From Gelatoporia subvermispora B (Eukaryota; Basidiomycota; Agaricomycetes; Polyporales; Gelatoporiaceae): a stretch of 64,000 bases of DNA. The position numbers and the translations under genes were made by a program. The notes below the pieces were generated by a model, which did no database searches, had not been told where the DNA came from, and saw nothing but the letters and a program-made list of their open reading frames with translations. Position 1 is the first letter of the stretch; each line of letters starts with the position of its first letter. The DNA is taken from NCBI GenBank assembly GCA_000320605.2, contig KB445801.1:128397-192396 (forward strand), read 5' to 3'. Positions 12,614-22,637 of this stretch are shown one piece after another.

Positions 12614-12799
12614 GTGCCCATGCTTCCGCAGGACAAAACTTACCCCCATGCAAAGCTGCAGAACTCAGCCATACAGCAGCAAGGGCATTCTCTTCGGTCT
12701 TCGGTCGTGCCCATGCTCCCGCAGGACGGAGGTCACCCCCATGCGATGCTGCAGGACTTAGCCATACAACAGCAAGAACCTCCCCCTCAATCTTCACTA
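12614..12799 (+). repeat. Two 93-bp direct tandem repeats within P2 exon 1
   Basis: Units 12,614-12,706 and 12,707-12,799 are imperfect copies. Each encodes 31 residues beginning VPMLPQD, followed by PHAxLQ and AIQQQ. The unit length is a multiple of three, so the frame is kept. P1 and P3 lack this segment. Confidence 0.85.
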
Positions 12800-14074
12800 G
12801 TTTCATCGTTGGTTCCCACTTGTCCGACGCAGGGTCAGACCAGGACCCGGCAACTCATTACCGAGAGTCCTGCAGAGACTCCGCCCTCTATCTCAGCAGC
12901 TCCGACATCTACAGCTCATGCTGGAAATCGCCCTTTGGGATCCACCTCCACTGGCTCTGCACGAGCTCGCTATCTGAAATCTAGGCCCACGTTTCAGCCA
13001 TATCCATCATCGAGAAGTCGACGCCCAACTTTGTCAGATGCTTCAACAGAGCGTACCAACCCATCTGCTAGCTCCATGGATTCTTCTCAAGCTCGCTGCC
13101 CCAGTGTTTACATATCGTCGATGACTTCACCTGCTATATCCCACCCAGCGAGACGCATCATGGAGGGAAGTGCAGAGAGTACGCATGATCGGGGTGACGA
13201 ACTGTCGTCCACGTCAGGTGGGCCACTTCTTGCGCAGTCTCCTGCCGATGAACGTGATCCGACGCTTCCAAACAATCCTTCGACATTCGGGTGGCCAAAA
13301 AATAATAGGTCCAATCATCTGTGGCGCGATAATCCAATCCGTCCTGGCAAATGGATCATGTATCGATCCACGCGTGTCCGGTTCGCTGAGACTTCCGGTA
13401 GAAGCAGAAAGGCTGCAAGATACATGCGTCCTTGCCTTATACATGATTTTTCTCTGACAAGGATGGCACTCGCATGTTTTGGCTTATCCCAATGACGGGA
13501 GGATCGGAAATCCGTGAATCGGATGGTGTTTTGGTGAGAAAACAAGAGGTATAATATTCTCTTGAAAGCGCGAACAGGATCTCATCGATATGTTCATGAT
13601 CTGCATATAGTTGAAGCCCAATTTATGGAGACCAGTACGGTGGTATGAAGATGGCAAACCAATATTAGACGTGGCACCAGATGACTGCTGGATCAAGAAC
13701 GGAAAGGAAAAGACGCCTCTTGCGCGAGAGCCCGTCAAAATCCGCTGGACTTCACCACGCAATAGGGCAGAGGGAAAACCTAATATTCCTTCGCCTAAGC
13801 CAAGCTACATATGGGTTGCCGATATTGGGGAAGCAGTAGACCCCTGTCAACTTGGCGAACAACATCTTCTTAGCCCGTATTACGAGATTGCAAAGGAGTG
13901 GCTTGATGAGATACATGCAGATATGGTATACTGTGAGTGAACTCAACTTTTAGTGAGTCTCATAATGGCTCACACGTTATGCTCGCAGGGAAAAGTCGTA
14001 ATGCAACACGGCCTGAAAGTTCACACCCCCGAGACTGGCCGGATTTCTACAGGAAGCGCATATTCCCGGATTAG
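12620..14074 (+). pseudogene. P2: frameshifted module partner gene with a long N-terminal extension
   Basis: Three exons equal those of P1 and P3 in phase: about 12,620-13,548, 13,611-13,932 and 13,989-14,074. The family core is present: NPIRPGKWIMYRS, MRPCLIHD, MFWLIPMTGGS, and PKPSYIWVADIGEAV near the C-terminus. The frame changes between the last two exon 1 blocks because of an apparent two-base TC duplication near 13,451, so direct translation ends at 13,495. About 230 residues precede the core, where P1 and P3 have only about 25-30. This extension is rich in Ser, Pro, Thr and Gln, has a 31-residue tandem repeat, and looks disordered. The first ATG in frame is 12,620, but the frame is open from 12,563, so an upstream exon is possible. 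It may be a pseudogene or carry an assembly error. Confidence 0.65.
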
Positions 14075-15394
14075 CATAGGCTGAGGATATGCGCGTCGAT
14101 TTCGACAATGACTTTTTGCGATTTATCAGTTATGTCATATGGTCATGTTGAGCAACTCTCATTATGTCTATCCTGAGAGAATCTATCAGGCATATTATCT
14201 TCGTCAAGCGAGACACCCAGACAGGCCAACTTCTGCGCCAACTGTCTATGTTCTTGTGATAAGGAAAGATAAGAACGGTCAACTAAACTTCCATGACGTC
14301 AGGAGGCACAGTAGCTGCCACGAGAAAAATCGAAGATCACTGACGGACGTCGCCTCACAGGTTTGCCGACGACAGTTACAAGAGGGCTACAACGGCAGCG
14401 CTTAGTGACCTTGTACTGCTGCTTTAGGAATGTCTGCGCCGACTGCACAAAACATATACGCCTGATTGGGAAGGTGTTGTGAGCGAAGGCACGGCGTCTC
14501 TCTATTTGGTCGTGTGGGCGTATGGGGACCTAGTACTGCATCCGAGCTCGGAGGCACGTCAAAAGTGGTCGATGTCTTTCAGAGCCCTCCGACGCAGTAC
14601 ATAAGAACATCACTTCTCCCCACACCTTGTTCTTTGAACTGGAACGCTCACGGCTCAGAAGCCGGATCCGTCATGGTATTGTGTCCATGAGTTATGCGCT
14701 GTAAGAGTCGAAGAGCGTTCGAACCAAGCGAACAGCCCAATTCAGAACTGCCCCAGATGCATAGGATAAGGTGAAGTCAACTCTTTTCATTGCGGAATGT
14801 ACGACACCACGTCCCGAAGCCCAGGAATTTGCGCAGAACAATGGGTCAGATCCGAGCCGAGCATGCCGGCAGGTCACGTAAGAGCGTCCCTGTATTCATC
14901 TTGACCGGTCGTCGATTGCCTATCACTCCCGACGCCCGTCATACAGCACCACGACGGTTGCTAAAGCTTCAATATTGATTTGCTGGCTGAGGAAGAGGAG
15001 CTCACCATCCGGGCCCGGTCTGCAATCTCGTTGCCTTCGATGCCTTTATCCATTTGAGATGTTGAACATCTACCAGCTGTCGTGGCTTCCGCAAACTCGC
15101 TAGAAGGTTTCCTCATAGCACAAGCCGCAAAGCCCTGAAGGGTACTCACTGATAGCGCTTTTTCCAGTGGTCCCTTCATGGGAGGTCGCAGTACTGATCC
15201 TGGACAGATGTCAGACTGGTTGCCTCCTGCAGTCTTGTAACCATGTTGTGGCAATACATCTAGAGAATTGAGAAGGGATGTGGTGTCAAGGAACTCAGCT
15301 TTCTCCTGTATTGCATCAGACCGGTTGACTAAACGTACTCCAGTGGGTGTCAGAACATCTTCGTAGCATAACAAATCCTACTCCGTCGCCCAGC
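14075..15394. other. Spacer after P2, no gene assigned
   Basis: Open frames at 14,139-14,405 plus (88 codons) and 14,961-15,374 minus (137 codons) show no recognisable domain, no paralogue in the window and no clear splice pattern. The region is probably decayed sequence. Confidence 0.35.
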
Positions 15395-15660
15395 GACGCT
15401 CGAATTAGACGAAGCCTTTGAGTCTCTTGCTGAGCTCAAGCCCCTGATAATCTCAGAATACTACGCGTATGTCGACTATGTTGCCGTGCTCAATCTGGAG
15501 ATTTTACATCTGGAATTGGACTTCCAGGTATACAAAGACTACGACGCTCGGTTCATCGACGCCTACAACAGCATCCTGGAGACACTCAATGAGGTCGGCA
15601 TTTTCCCTTGAGCTCGGGAGATCGTGATTCACGTAGGAGGGTCGGCAGAAAATCGGGTTG
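15395..15660 (+). pseudogene. F2: C-terminal fragment of an F-box/LRR-like gene
   Basis: The translation follows the second exon of F1 and F4: LDEAFESLAELKPL, then YAYVDY, then DYDARFIDAYNSI, then IVIHVGGS. The segment corresponding to ELLSRLVAPALE in the paralogues is replaced by a shorter, scrambled stretch. A TGA at 15,609-15,611 stands where paralogues have CGA (the 'FPRL' arginine), a C-to-T change at a CpG. No F-box half is found upstream, so this is a truncated relic. Confidence 0.65.
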
Positions 15661-15839
15661 ACTGGGGGATGATGAAGGGAATTTCTTTGCGGGGCTATCA
15701 GGTCGCGGCGCCTCGACTCTGGAATGTAGGCATCTCCAGATTGCGTGCAGCTCCAGCCACAATCAATAATCCTTTTCAACTGCTTTGCGACTGCAACAGT
15801 GGATTATTCAAGCTGGGAGTAGGTGAGATCAAGGCGCGG

Positions 15840-16560
15840 TGACCAATTTATCGGCATGTCAATCAAAGTCGAAGGTCGCGCCGCAGAGAATCAGGAAGCG
15901 AGCCGCCGGGTGCCCTGAGACGACCTGCTAGCTAGGTCTGAGATCCAGACCCTTACCAGCACTGTGCGCTCGCGCTGTGATGTGATACTTCAGGCAAAGC
16001 CAAGGGAGAGAAGGGCCTAGAGATGTACGCTAAGGACGTGTGCTCGGAGTCCGTGTACTCAAGACGACTTTCAAATGTTAACTGACCCGACCAGGTAACA
16101 CTTCGATTTCCACTCGTCCCATCGATGCACTTCAGACCGGATCGCAAGCAAGGCGAGGAGTGAGAGTATGCGGGACAGAAGGTCTGGCGGGTTGCGGCTC
16201 GCAGGGGCTCAAGCCTCAAACATATGATGAATGTCGGCGTGCAAAGCACAGGCGGCGCTGGGGAGTGTAGTATCATGGATGTAGGCCCCATCACGGCATG
16301 TACTCCGAAACTGCACAGTGCAGTAAGAGAGTTGTTAACGGGGCCCGTACGCACTATCCGAAGAAGTCGCAGTCATGCCTCAAGCGCTCGCGCTCAACGT
16401 TCGCAGTGCTGACCAGACTGTTGAGTATTTTGTCGGAGCCGCGGCGCATGGCTTCGACGCTCGCACAACCATGAGGCAAGGTAGCGACAGTGTGCAACAC
16501 GGCGTGTGTTACGTACAGATGTCATCTGACAACGCCGGCCTGCGCTGACGCAGGGCGTCT
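15840..16560 (+). repeat. Duplicated spacer, copy 1 (copy 2 at about 25,800-27,200)
   Basis: Two blocks here recur downstream of F5. CAGACCGGATCGCAAGC (near 16,134) matches CAGACCGGATCCCAAGC (near 25,933). CGCAGTGCTGACCAGACTG (near 16,400) matches CGCAGTGCTGACTGCGCCG (near 27,120), followed in both by a TGTCGGA(G/C)CCGCGGC block. Both copies lie after a truncated F-box relic, so a segment containing F-box plus spacer was probably duplicated and one copy later expanded. No coding capacity is evident. Confidence 0.5.
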
Positions 16561-17403
16561 CACTCACTTGACGACCCACTACGTCCTCTGAAGTCCAACG
16601 CCTCCATACATACTACCAGCTGATACGGGTGCTCAGAGGACCGTGGTAATCGCGCGAGTGTTGTTCAAGCTTGCAATATCGGGTAAGACAGCCCTTCAGT
16701 TATGCTTCATACCTTAGGTAACCTCGAGGTTGAGAAATTGATGTCTGACACGAGCACCCAGGGCAATGGGGTCATGTAGCCCTGCATCCAAGCTGTCTGC
16801 GGAGTTGATCGACATGATTGTGAGGAGCGAGGACCTGCGGCAGGATGGACAGACTCTCAGAGCATGCGGACTGGTCGCGAGGAAGTGGTATCTACCATCC
16901 CGGGTTCGACTATTCGAGCGCGTGGACCTTTACGGAGAGAGATTCAGCGCCCTTAAAGACGTGCTGGATCTGTCTCCGCACTTGGGCTACTATGTCAAGG
17001 CTATCCAATTCTCTGTCGGGCACGCGGACCACCTGTCTTGCCTAACCTCAATCATCAAGCGTATCGACAGTGCAGAGGTGCTCAGCTTGTACGTCACGGG
17101 GGAATTTCCACGTGCAGTGGTGCTCGTGAACATCGGTCCAGTGAAGGAGTTGCATATTTGTATAAATTCTTGGATCCAAGGTTATGTGGAGGACCTGCTT
17201 GCCGAGTACCTAGAGACATTCCCTCGTATCACGAAATTGTCTCTCTACACAGGAACGTCGCTACTCCCAAATCACGGTCCCGGCCTGGCTCAGCTGACAG
17301 ATGCGCTCTCCAACTTGAGCATCACATGTCTCCGAGCGGATGGTCATGCGTCCCCTGTCTTCGTTCATTGTTTTAAGGACCATCCTCCGGCAAACTTAGA
17401 GGA

Positions 17404-17607
17404 TGTTGAAGGATAAGCGCCCTGTAGGTTACGCGTTATACTACAAGCCCTGTAGGGGCCGTTCTTTGACATTAGGATAGTTTTACCTTCTTTTATTGTC
17501 CTTTGACCTCTTTTACTCTGGTATACATATATATAAGACTCGCCATGTACGCTACTACATCGCTATCTAATTTCCATTCGCCCCTGTCCCACTCTCGTGT
17601 GCCAACA
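17404..17607 (+). repeat. 5' LTR of the Copia element
   Basis: 204 bp with TG...CA ends within the inverted pentamer TGTTG/CAACA. A TATA-rich stretch (tatacatatatataag) at 17,522-17,537 is the likely core promoter for the genomic transcript. Confidence 0.97.
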
Positions 17608-17622
17608 GGTTATGAGCCCCGC
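17608..17622 (+). other. Primer-binding site, initiator-Met tRNA anticodon region
   Basis: GGTTATGAGCCCCGC directly follows the LTR. Its reverse complement closely matches the anticodon stem-loop of eukaryotic initiator tRNA-Met (GGGCTCATAACC, with anticodon CAT). This matches the half-tRNA priming known for Drosophila copia rather than priming from a tRNA 3' end. Confidence 0.75.
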
Positions 17623-17696
17623 ATAGCGCAGACGGGACACCACACAACGAACCTCGTATCTCATCATCTCCTATCTTATCTGTCGACTTACCCGAT

Positions 17697-20600
17697 ATGT
17701 CCACGACGATCATCGAGAAGACTCGTATCAGCCCGCTGAAGGGAGTCGAGAACTGGTCGGTCTGGAAGCTGCGAGTGACGCACGTTTTGCGCCAAAAGAA
17801 GGTCGACACATACGTGACGGGCAAGAAACCGAAGCCGGCGCAACCCGACGAGAAGGCCAAGCCCGAGGAGAGGGAGGAGAGATTGAAAACAATCGAGGAA
17901 TGGGAAGAGAAAGATCTAGATGCGTACTACGTCATTATCGAGCACATATCTGATCATCTCGTGACGCACGTCAAGACTGCAAAAACCAGCAGGGATGCGT
18001 GGGAGCGCCTGGCGGCCATGTTCGAGCCGAAGGGCGTTCTCGCGATTGTCCAGACGCGGCGCAAGATGTATCGGGCCACATGCGAGGAGGGCAAGAGCAT
18101 CGAGGAGTTCATCCGTCAGATGACGGAATACCGGAACGACCTGGAGATGCTTGACGTCGCTGTCACGGAATCGGAATTCTCCATGGCGCTCTTGGACGCG
18201 CTACCGGACAGCTGGGACCGATTCATCTCGGGTATCGATTACACCACTCAGCTCGCGGACTCGCAGAAAATCATTGCTCGGATGCTCGACGAGGAACGAC
18301 GTGTCAAAGGGCGCACCGATGAAACGGCGCTCCACGCCAAGGACACCAAGGGAAAGAAGAAGAAGAAGGGGAAGGTCCTGTGCCACAACTGCGGCAAGGA
18401 GGGTTACCAGCGAGACTGCCCGAACCATGACAAGAAAGGCAAGGACCGCTCCGAAAATGGCAAGAAGCCCGATAAGAAGGATGCGAAAGCTATGGTCGCC
18501 AATACGGCATCAGACTCCGAGGACTACGCATTCGTTAGCTCGGACGTCACACTGGAGATGTCAATGACGGCAATCGAGGCCGATGATTGGCTCGGGGACA
18601 CAGGCACCACCTCCCATGTCGCGCGCAACCGTGAGTACTTCACCGAATATAGACAAACCCCCGGTGGCGTCGTACAAGGGGCTGGATCAACCCCGATTTT
18701 GGGTCGTGGGACGATCCATCTCATTGCCCGGCACGGCGGCAAGGAACGTCGTATCACGCTTAAGGATGTCATTCACGCACCCGGTATCCCGCACAATCTG
18801 ATCTCGCTTGGGCGGATCGAGGCGGCCGGTCACACGGTGACTATGTCAGGAGGGAAATTGTCCATTGCAAATCAGACCGGGAAGACTTACGCAGAGGGAA
18901 CGCGCATCTCGCGCTACCTATACCGGATGGACGTTTCGACGGAGCGCGGCACAACGGCATGCATAGCAGCACCGGCGATCCCGCAGCGCGCACGTACCTG
19001 GGACGAGTGGCACCGCATCTTCGGACACCTCCACATGGCGGCCATCAAAATGCTCAAGACCAAGGGAATGGTCACGGGCATGCGTGTAGATGAGTCGAGA
19101 GAGGCATCCCCGCAGTGCGAAGCCTGCATACGAGCAAAGCAACATCAAACCCCGTACCCGAAGGAATCACTCACGAAATATTCCAAGATTGGCGAGATGA
19201 CAGTGATGGACGCATGGGGCCCGTCCCGCACGGCCGGTTTAGGTGGGCAACATTGGATGTTCCTGATCTCCGATGCATATGGGCGCTGGACGGCGACCTA
19301 TTTCGGCAAACACAAATCTGAGGCATACACCAAATTCACGTATTACAAGGCCATGATCAAGACTCAATTCGGCAGTGACCTGAAGGCCGTCCGCTTCGAC
19401 AACGGCAAGGAGTACGTAAACAAGGCCCTGACAGACCTCTGTGCTGAAGCCGGCATCAAAATCGAGACAACCGCGCCATACTCGCCTGCCCAAAATGGAT
19501 TGGCGGAACGCCAGCATCGGACGCTCTTCGAACACGCAGTGGCTATGCTACAGGAGGCAAACTTGCCGAAATCACTCTGGTGCGAGGCCGTCGCTTATGC
19601 CACGTATCTGAAGAACAGATCTCCGGCCCGCGCACTCGGTGACAAGACCCCGCACGAGGTCATGACTGGCCAGAAGCCCGATGTCTCGGACCTCCAAGCT
19701 TTCGGCACCAAGTGTTGGGTGCTGACACAAGGCAGGAACCGGGACAAGCTCAGCCCGAAGTCGGAGCCAATGGTGTTCGTAGGCGTAGCCGAGGGCAGCA
19801 AGGCTTGGCGCTACTGGGATTCGCGCGCACATCGCGTCGGTAAGAGCCGCAACCTCATATTCGTTGTCCCGCGTCCCGCAGGCATCGTCGCTGACGATGA
19901 TTACGTTGAACTCGAGTTCCCTTCGTCGCTCGAGGGGGAGCAAGGGACTACGAGCAGCGAGCGCCCTACGGAAACAAAGTCAGACGCGACAACAGGACAG
20001 GGGGAGCCGAACAAGCCGACAGGTGACAGTGCCGAAAAGCCGCATCAACTGACGACAGGTGACAGCGGGCGCGCATCAAGCCGCCTAGCTAACAAGCCGC
20101 GCCCCGACTACAAGCGCCTGCACGAACAGGGACGCGACATGTCTGCCCTGGCCAAAGAGACCTCCGAAGACGAGGCCATCTGCCTGCATACGCTCATTGG
20201 AACTGAGGTCGCGGACGAACCACGGAGTTACAAGGAGGCACGGGCAAGCCCCCAGTGGCCAGAATGGGAGCGCGCGATGAATGCGGAGATCAACCAGCTC
20301 GGCAAGCTCGGCACATACTCGATCGCAGATCTCCCGGCAGGACGGAAGGCCATCACCTGTAAATGGGTCTACCGCATCAAGCGAGATTCGGCCGGCAAGA
20401 TCCTGAAGTACAAGGCACATCTCGTGGCACGCGGATTCTCACAGGTACCCGGAATGGATTTCCTTGACACCTACGCACCAGTTGTCAGAATGGACTCGAT
20501 CCGCGCCCTCCTGGCCATCGCCGCGCAGCGTGATATGGAAATTGACCAAGTTGATGTCGTCGGAGCATACCTCAACGGCACGCTAGAAGAGGAAATTTAC

Positions 20601-21797
20601 ATGTGCCAGCCTGAGGGCTACACGGACGGCACCGGGCGAGTATGCCGACTCTGGAAAGCGATCTACGGCCTGAAGCAGTTGGGACGTGTCTGGAATATCG
20701 AATATCACACGAGACTAACCGGATTAGGCTTCAAACGGCTAAACTCCGACGTGTGCGTTTACGCGCGGGCATCCAAGGCAGGAATGACCTTCTTCGGAAT
20801 CCACGTGGACGACGGGCTCCTGTGTGCTGACACCCCGGATCTTTCCAGGCGGCTAAAACGACAGCTGTCAGAATTCTTCGACATCACGGATCTCGGCCCC
20901 GCACGCCTCTTACTCGGGCTGGAAATCACTCGCGACCGTGCACGCCGCATGCTCACTATTACCCAAGCACAATACATTCAAACAGTCCTTGAGAGGTTTG
21001 CCATGATGGACTGCAAACCAGTCTCGACCCCACTCGACCACAACCAGAAGCTAGCCAAAGTCCCGGACGATGCGGATCTTTCTGAAATGAAGAACATCCC
21101 GTATCAGACAGCCGTGGGAAGCCTCATGTACGCGGCGATCGGCACTCGGCCGGACATCAGCTACGCGGTGACTGCGCTCTCGCAATACAACTCCCGATTT
21201 AGCCAGGCCCACTGGCAAGCAGCGAAGCGCGTCATACGTTATCTCAAGGGAACCCAGAACTACGGAATCACATACGGTGGCCCGATCCAGGGGGAGCCTC
21301 ACGTGAGCGGATTCTACACCAACGTCAAGCTCGAAGGCTACTCCGATGCGGACTGGGGCTCGAACCCGGACGATCGCAAGTCAATCTCGGGATACGTCTT
21401 CCTTATTGGCGGCGGCGCTATCGCTTGGAGCGCGAAGAAACAGACCACCGTGGCGCTCTCGTCCATGGAAGCCGAGTACATGGCACTTTCGCACGCCACG
21501 CGGCACGTCATCTGGCTCCGCGCCCTATTGGCTGAACTCTCCTTCACACAAGACGATCCAACCCGGATCCGCGCCGACAATCAGTCCTCCCTCGCATTCT
21601 CCAAAGACAGCGGACAGCACCAGCGGACAAAGCATATCGACATACGACATCACTTCGTACGCGAATGTCTGGCAGCCAAAACCGTCCACCTGGAGTATTG
21701 CCCGACCGAGATCAACTCCGCGGATCTCCTCACCAAGGCTCTCGCGCGGGAACGGCACCACGCGCTCATCGCCCAAATCGGGATCTCGCGGATTTGA
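17697..21797 (+). CDS. Copia Gag-Pol polyprotein
   Basis: A single frame of 1366 aa. Domains in order: Gag (about residues 1-220); a zinc-knuckle-like motif at 229-241 that has lost its His; aspartic protease with DTG at 301-303; integrase zinc-binding region (WHRIFGHLH near 438, CEACIRAK); integrase core with D505, D568 and E604, a DD35E spacing; reverse transcriptase (about 890-1130) with HVDD near 1036 in place of the usual YVDD; RNase H with SDADWG near 1217 and SSMEAEY. No stop or frameshift interrupts it, so apart from the odd knuckle it could be functional. The start is the first ATG 90 bp after the LTR. The protein would form a cytoplasmic virus-like particle, copy its RNA and integrate the cDNA. 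Confidence 0.97.
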   Translation: MSTTIIEKTRISPLKGVENWSVWKLRVTHVLRQKKVDTYVTGKKPKPAQPDEKAKPEEREERLKTIEEWEEKDLDAYYVIIEHISDHLVTHVKTAKTSRDAWERLAAMFEPKGVLAIVQTRRKMYRATCEEGKSIEEFIRQMTEYRNDLEMLDVAVTESEFSMALLDALPDSWDRFISGIDYTTQLADSQKIIARMLDEERRVKGRTDETALHAKDTKGKKKKKGKVLCHNCGKEGYQRDCPNHDKKGKDRSENGKKPDKKDAKAMVANTASDSEDYAFVSSDVTLEMSMTAIEADDWLGDTGTTSHVARNREYFTEYRQTPGGVVQGAGSTPILGRGTIHLIARHGGKERRITLKDVIHAPGIPHNLISLGRIEAAGHTVTMSGGKLSIANQTGKTYAEGTRISRYLYRMDVSTERGTTACIAAPAIPQRARTWDEWHRIFGHLHMAAIKMLKTKGMVTGMRVDESREASPQCEACIRAKQHQTPYPKESLTKYSKIGEMTVMDAWGPSRTAGLGGQHWMFLISDAYGRWTATYFGKHKSEAYTKFTYYKAMIKTQFGSDLKAVRFDNGKEYVNKALTDLCAEAGIKIETTAPYSPAQNGLAERQHRTLFEHAVAMLQEANLPKSLWCEAVAYATYLKNRSPARALGDKTPHEVMTGQKPDVSDLQAFGTKCWVLTQGRNRDKLSPKSEPMVFVGVAEGSKAWRYWDSRAHRVGKSRNLIFVVPRPAGIVADDDYVELEFPSSLEGEQGTTSSERPTETKSDATTGQGEPNKPTGDSAEKPHQLTTGDSGRASSRLANKPRPDYKRLHEQGRDMSALAKETSEDEAICLHTLIGTEVADEPRSYKEARASPQWPEWERAMNAEINQLGKLGTYSIADLPAGRKAITCKWVYRIKRDSAGKILKYKAHLVARGFSQVPGMDFLDTYAPVVRMDSIRALLAIAAQRDMEIDQVDVVGAYLNGTLEEEIYMCQPEGYTDGTGRVCRLWKAIYGLKQLGRVWNIEYHTRLTGLGFKRLNSDVCVYARASKAGMTFFGIHVDDGLLCADTPDLSRRLKRQLSEFFDITDLGPARLLLGLEITRDRARRMLTITQAQYIQTVLERFAMMDCKPVSTPLDHNQKLAKVPDDADLSEMKNIPYQTAVGSLMYAAIGTRPDISYAVTALSQYNSRFSQAHWQAAKRVIRYLKGTQNYGITYGGPIQGEPHVSGFYTNVKLEGYSDADWGSNPDDRKSISGYVFLIGGGAIAWSAKKQTTVALSSMEAEYMALSHATRHVIWLRALLAELSFTQDDPTRIRADNQSSLAFSKDSGQHQRTKHIDIRHHFVRECLAAKTVHLEYCPTEINSADLLTKALARERHHALIAQIGISRI

Positions 21798-21804
21798 GGG
21801 GGAG
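21795..21804 (+). other. Polypurine tract of the Copia element
   Basis: TGAGGGGGAG immediately precedes the 3' LTR and overlaps the polyprotein stop codon (TGA at 21,795-21,797). It would prime plus-strand cDNA synthesis. Confidence 0.85.
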
Positions 21805-22008
21805 TGTTGAAGGATAAGCGCCCTGTAGGTTACGCGTTATACTACAAGCCCTGTAGGGGCCGTTCTTTGACATTAGGATAGTTTTACCTTCTTTTATTGT
21901 CCTTTGACCTCTTTTACTCTGGTATACATATATATAAGACTCGCCATGTACGCTACTACATCGCTATCTAATTTCCATTCGCCCCTGTCCCACTCTCGTG
22001 TGCCAACA
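21805..22008 (+). repeat. 3' LTR of the Copia element
   Basis: 204 bp, the same length as the 5' LTR and without a difference that I could see. Confidence 0.97.
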
Positions 22009-22637
22009 GAGGAAGTGAAGATTGAAGACGCTTTCGACTGCGACTTTGACCACAACCTGCAACTTCTCAATATTGTCGGAGGCCGTATCAGGGCGCTGGA
22101 CGTCGCCCTTACCTGGAGAGGGTCGTATGATCACACTAGTGAGTGTGTAGAGCTCCCCTGCAAAGGATGTATCTCACGTCCATTTGTTCAGTGGCGCCCG
22201 CCTTCGACCAAGCTTTCGGTATCCTAGCTCTACTAAGGTCACTCAAGATGTCTGTGAGCTGTAAATCCGTCGAGTACGCTGCCGAGCTCTTGTCGAGGCT
22301 TGTGGCTCCGGCTCTTGAGACATTATACTTAGGGCTGCGATACCATGATGCGGTCGGCTACCTCGATGAATTCTTCGATGCCTGCATTCGCGTTTCTGAT
22401 GTATTCAGTAACGTCGAAGCCTTCCCTCGACTTCAGGAGATCGTAATGCACGTAGAGATCATGGCGGATGAGGACGATTGCGCAAAAATAGAAACGGACG
22501 TCATGCAGACTGTCTCTGGGCTGTCGGCTCGCGGCATTCTGATACTGGAATGTGAGTGGCTGCAAGCATATATGCGTAGCTCCTACATTGATTGCTGACT
22601 TCGTCTAACTATGATAGTCACCAAAATCATATCTTGA

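Larger units (their letters stand above)
17404..22008 (+). mobile_element. Complete Ty1/Copia LTR retrotransposon
   Basis: The element is 4605 bp long, bounded by two 204-bp LTRs that begin TGTTGAAGG and end CCAACA. It is flanked by the 5-bp duplication GAGGA (17,399-17,403 and 22,009-22,013). Order inside: LTR, primer-binding site, one long polyprotein frame, polypurine tract, LTR. The integrase-before-reverse-transcriptase order marks the Copia superfamily. By eye the two LTRs match along their whole length, which implies a recent insertion. It lies in the same orientation as the F-box gene it splits. Confidence 0.97.
16766..22637 (+). pseudogene. F3: F-box/LRR-like gene interrupted by a Copia element
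   Basis: Exon 1 runs from 16,766 to the insertion at 17,403 and resumes at 22,014-22,138. Exons 2 and 3 are 22,192-22,551 and 22,618-22,637. Leaving out the element and one target duplication, the frame is continuous, with the same intron phases as F4 and a length of 380 codons against F4's 384. The F-box-like start is SPASKLSAELIDMIVRS, followed by CGLVARKWYLPSR and leucine-rich repeats ending in ELLSRLVAPALETL. No other lesion is visible, so the transposon appears to be the only break and the loss of function recent. A truncated product ending in the LTR could still be made from the first half. Confidence 0.85.
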
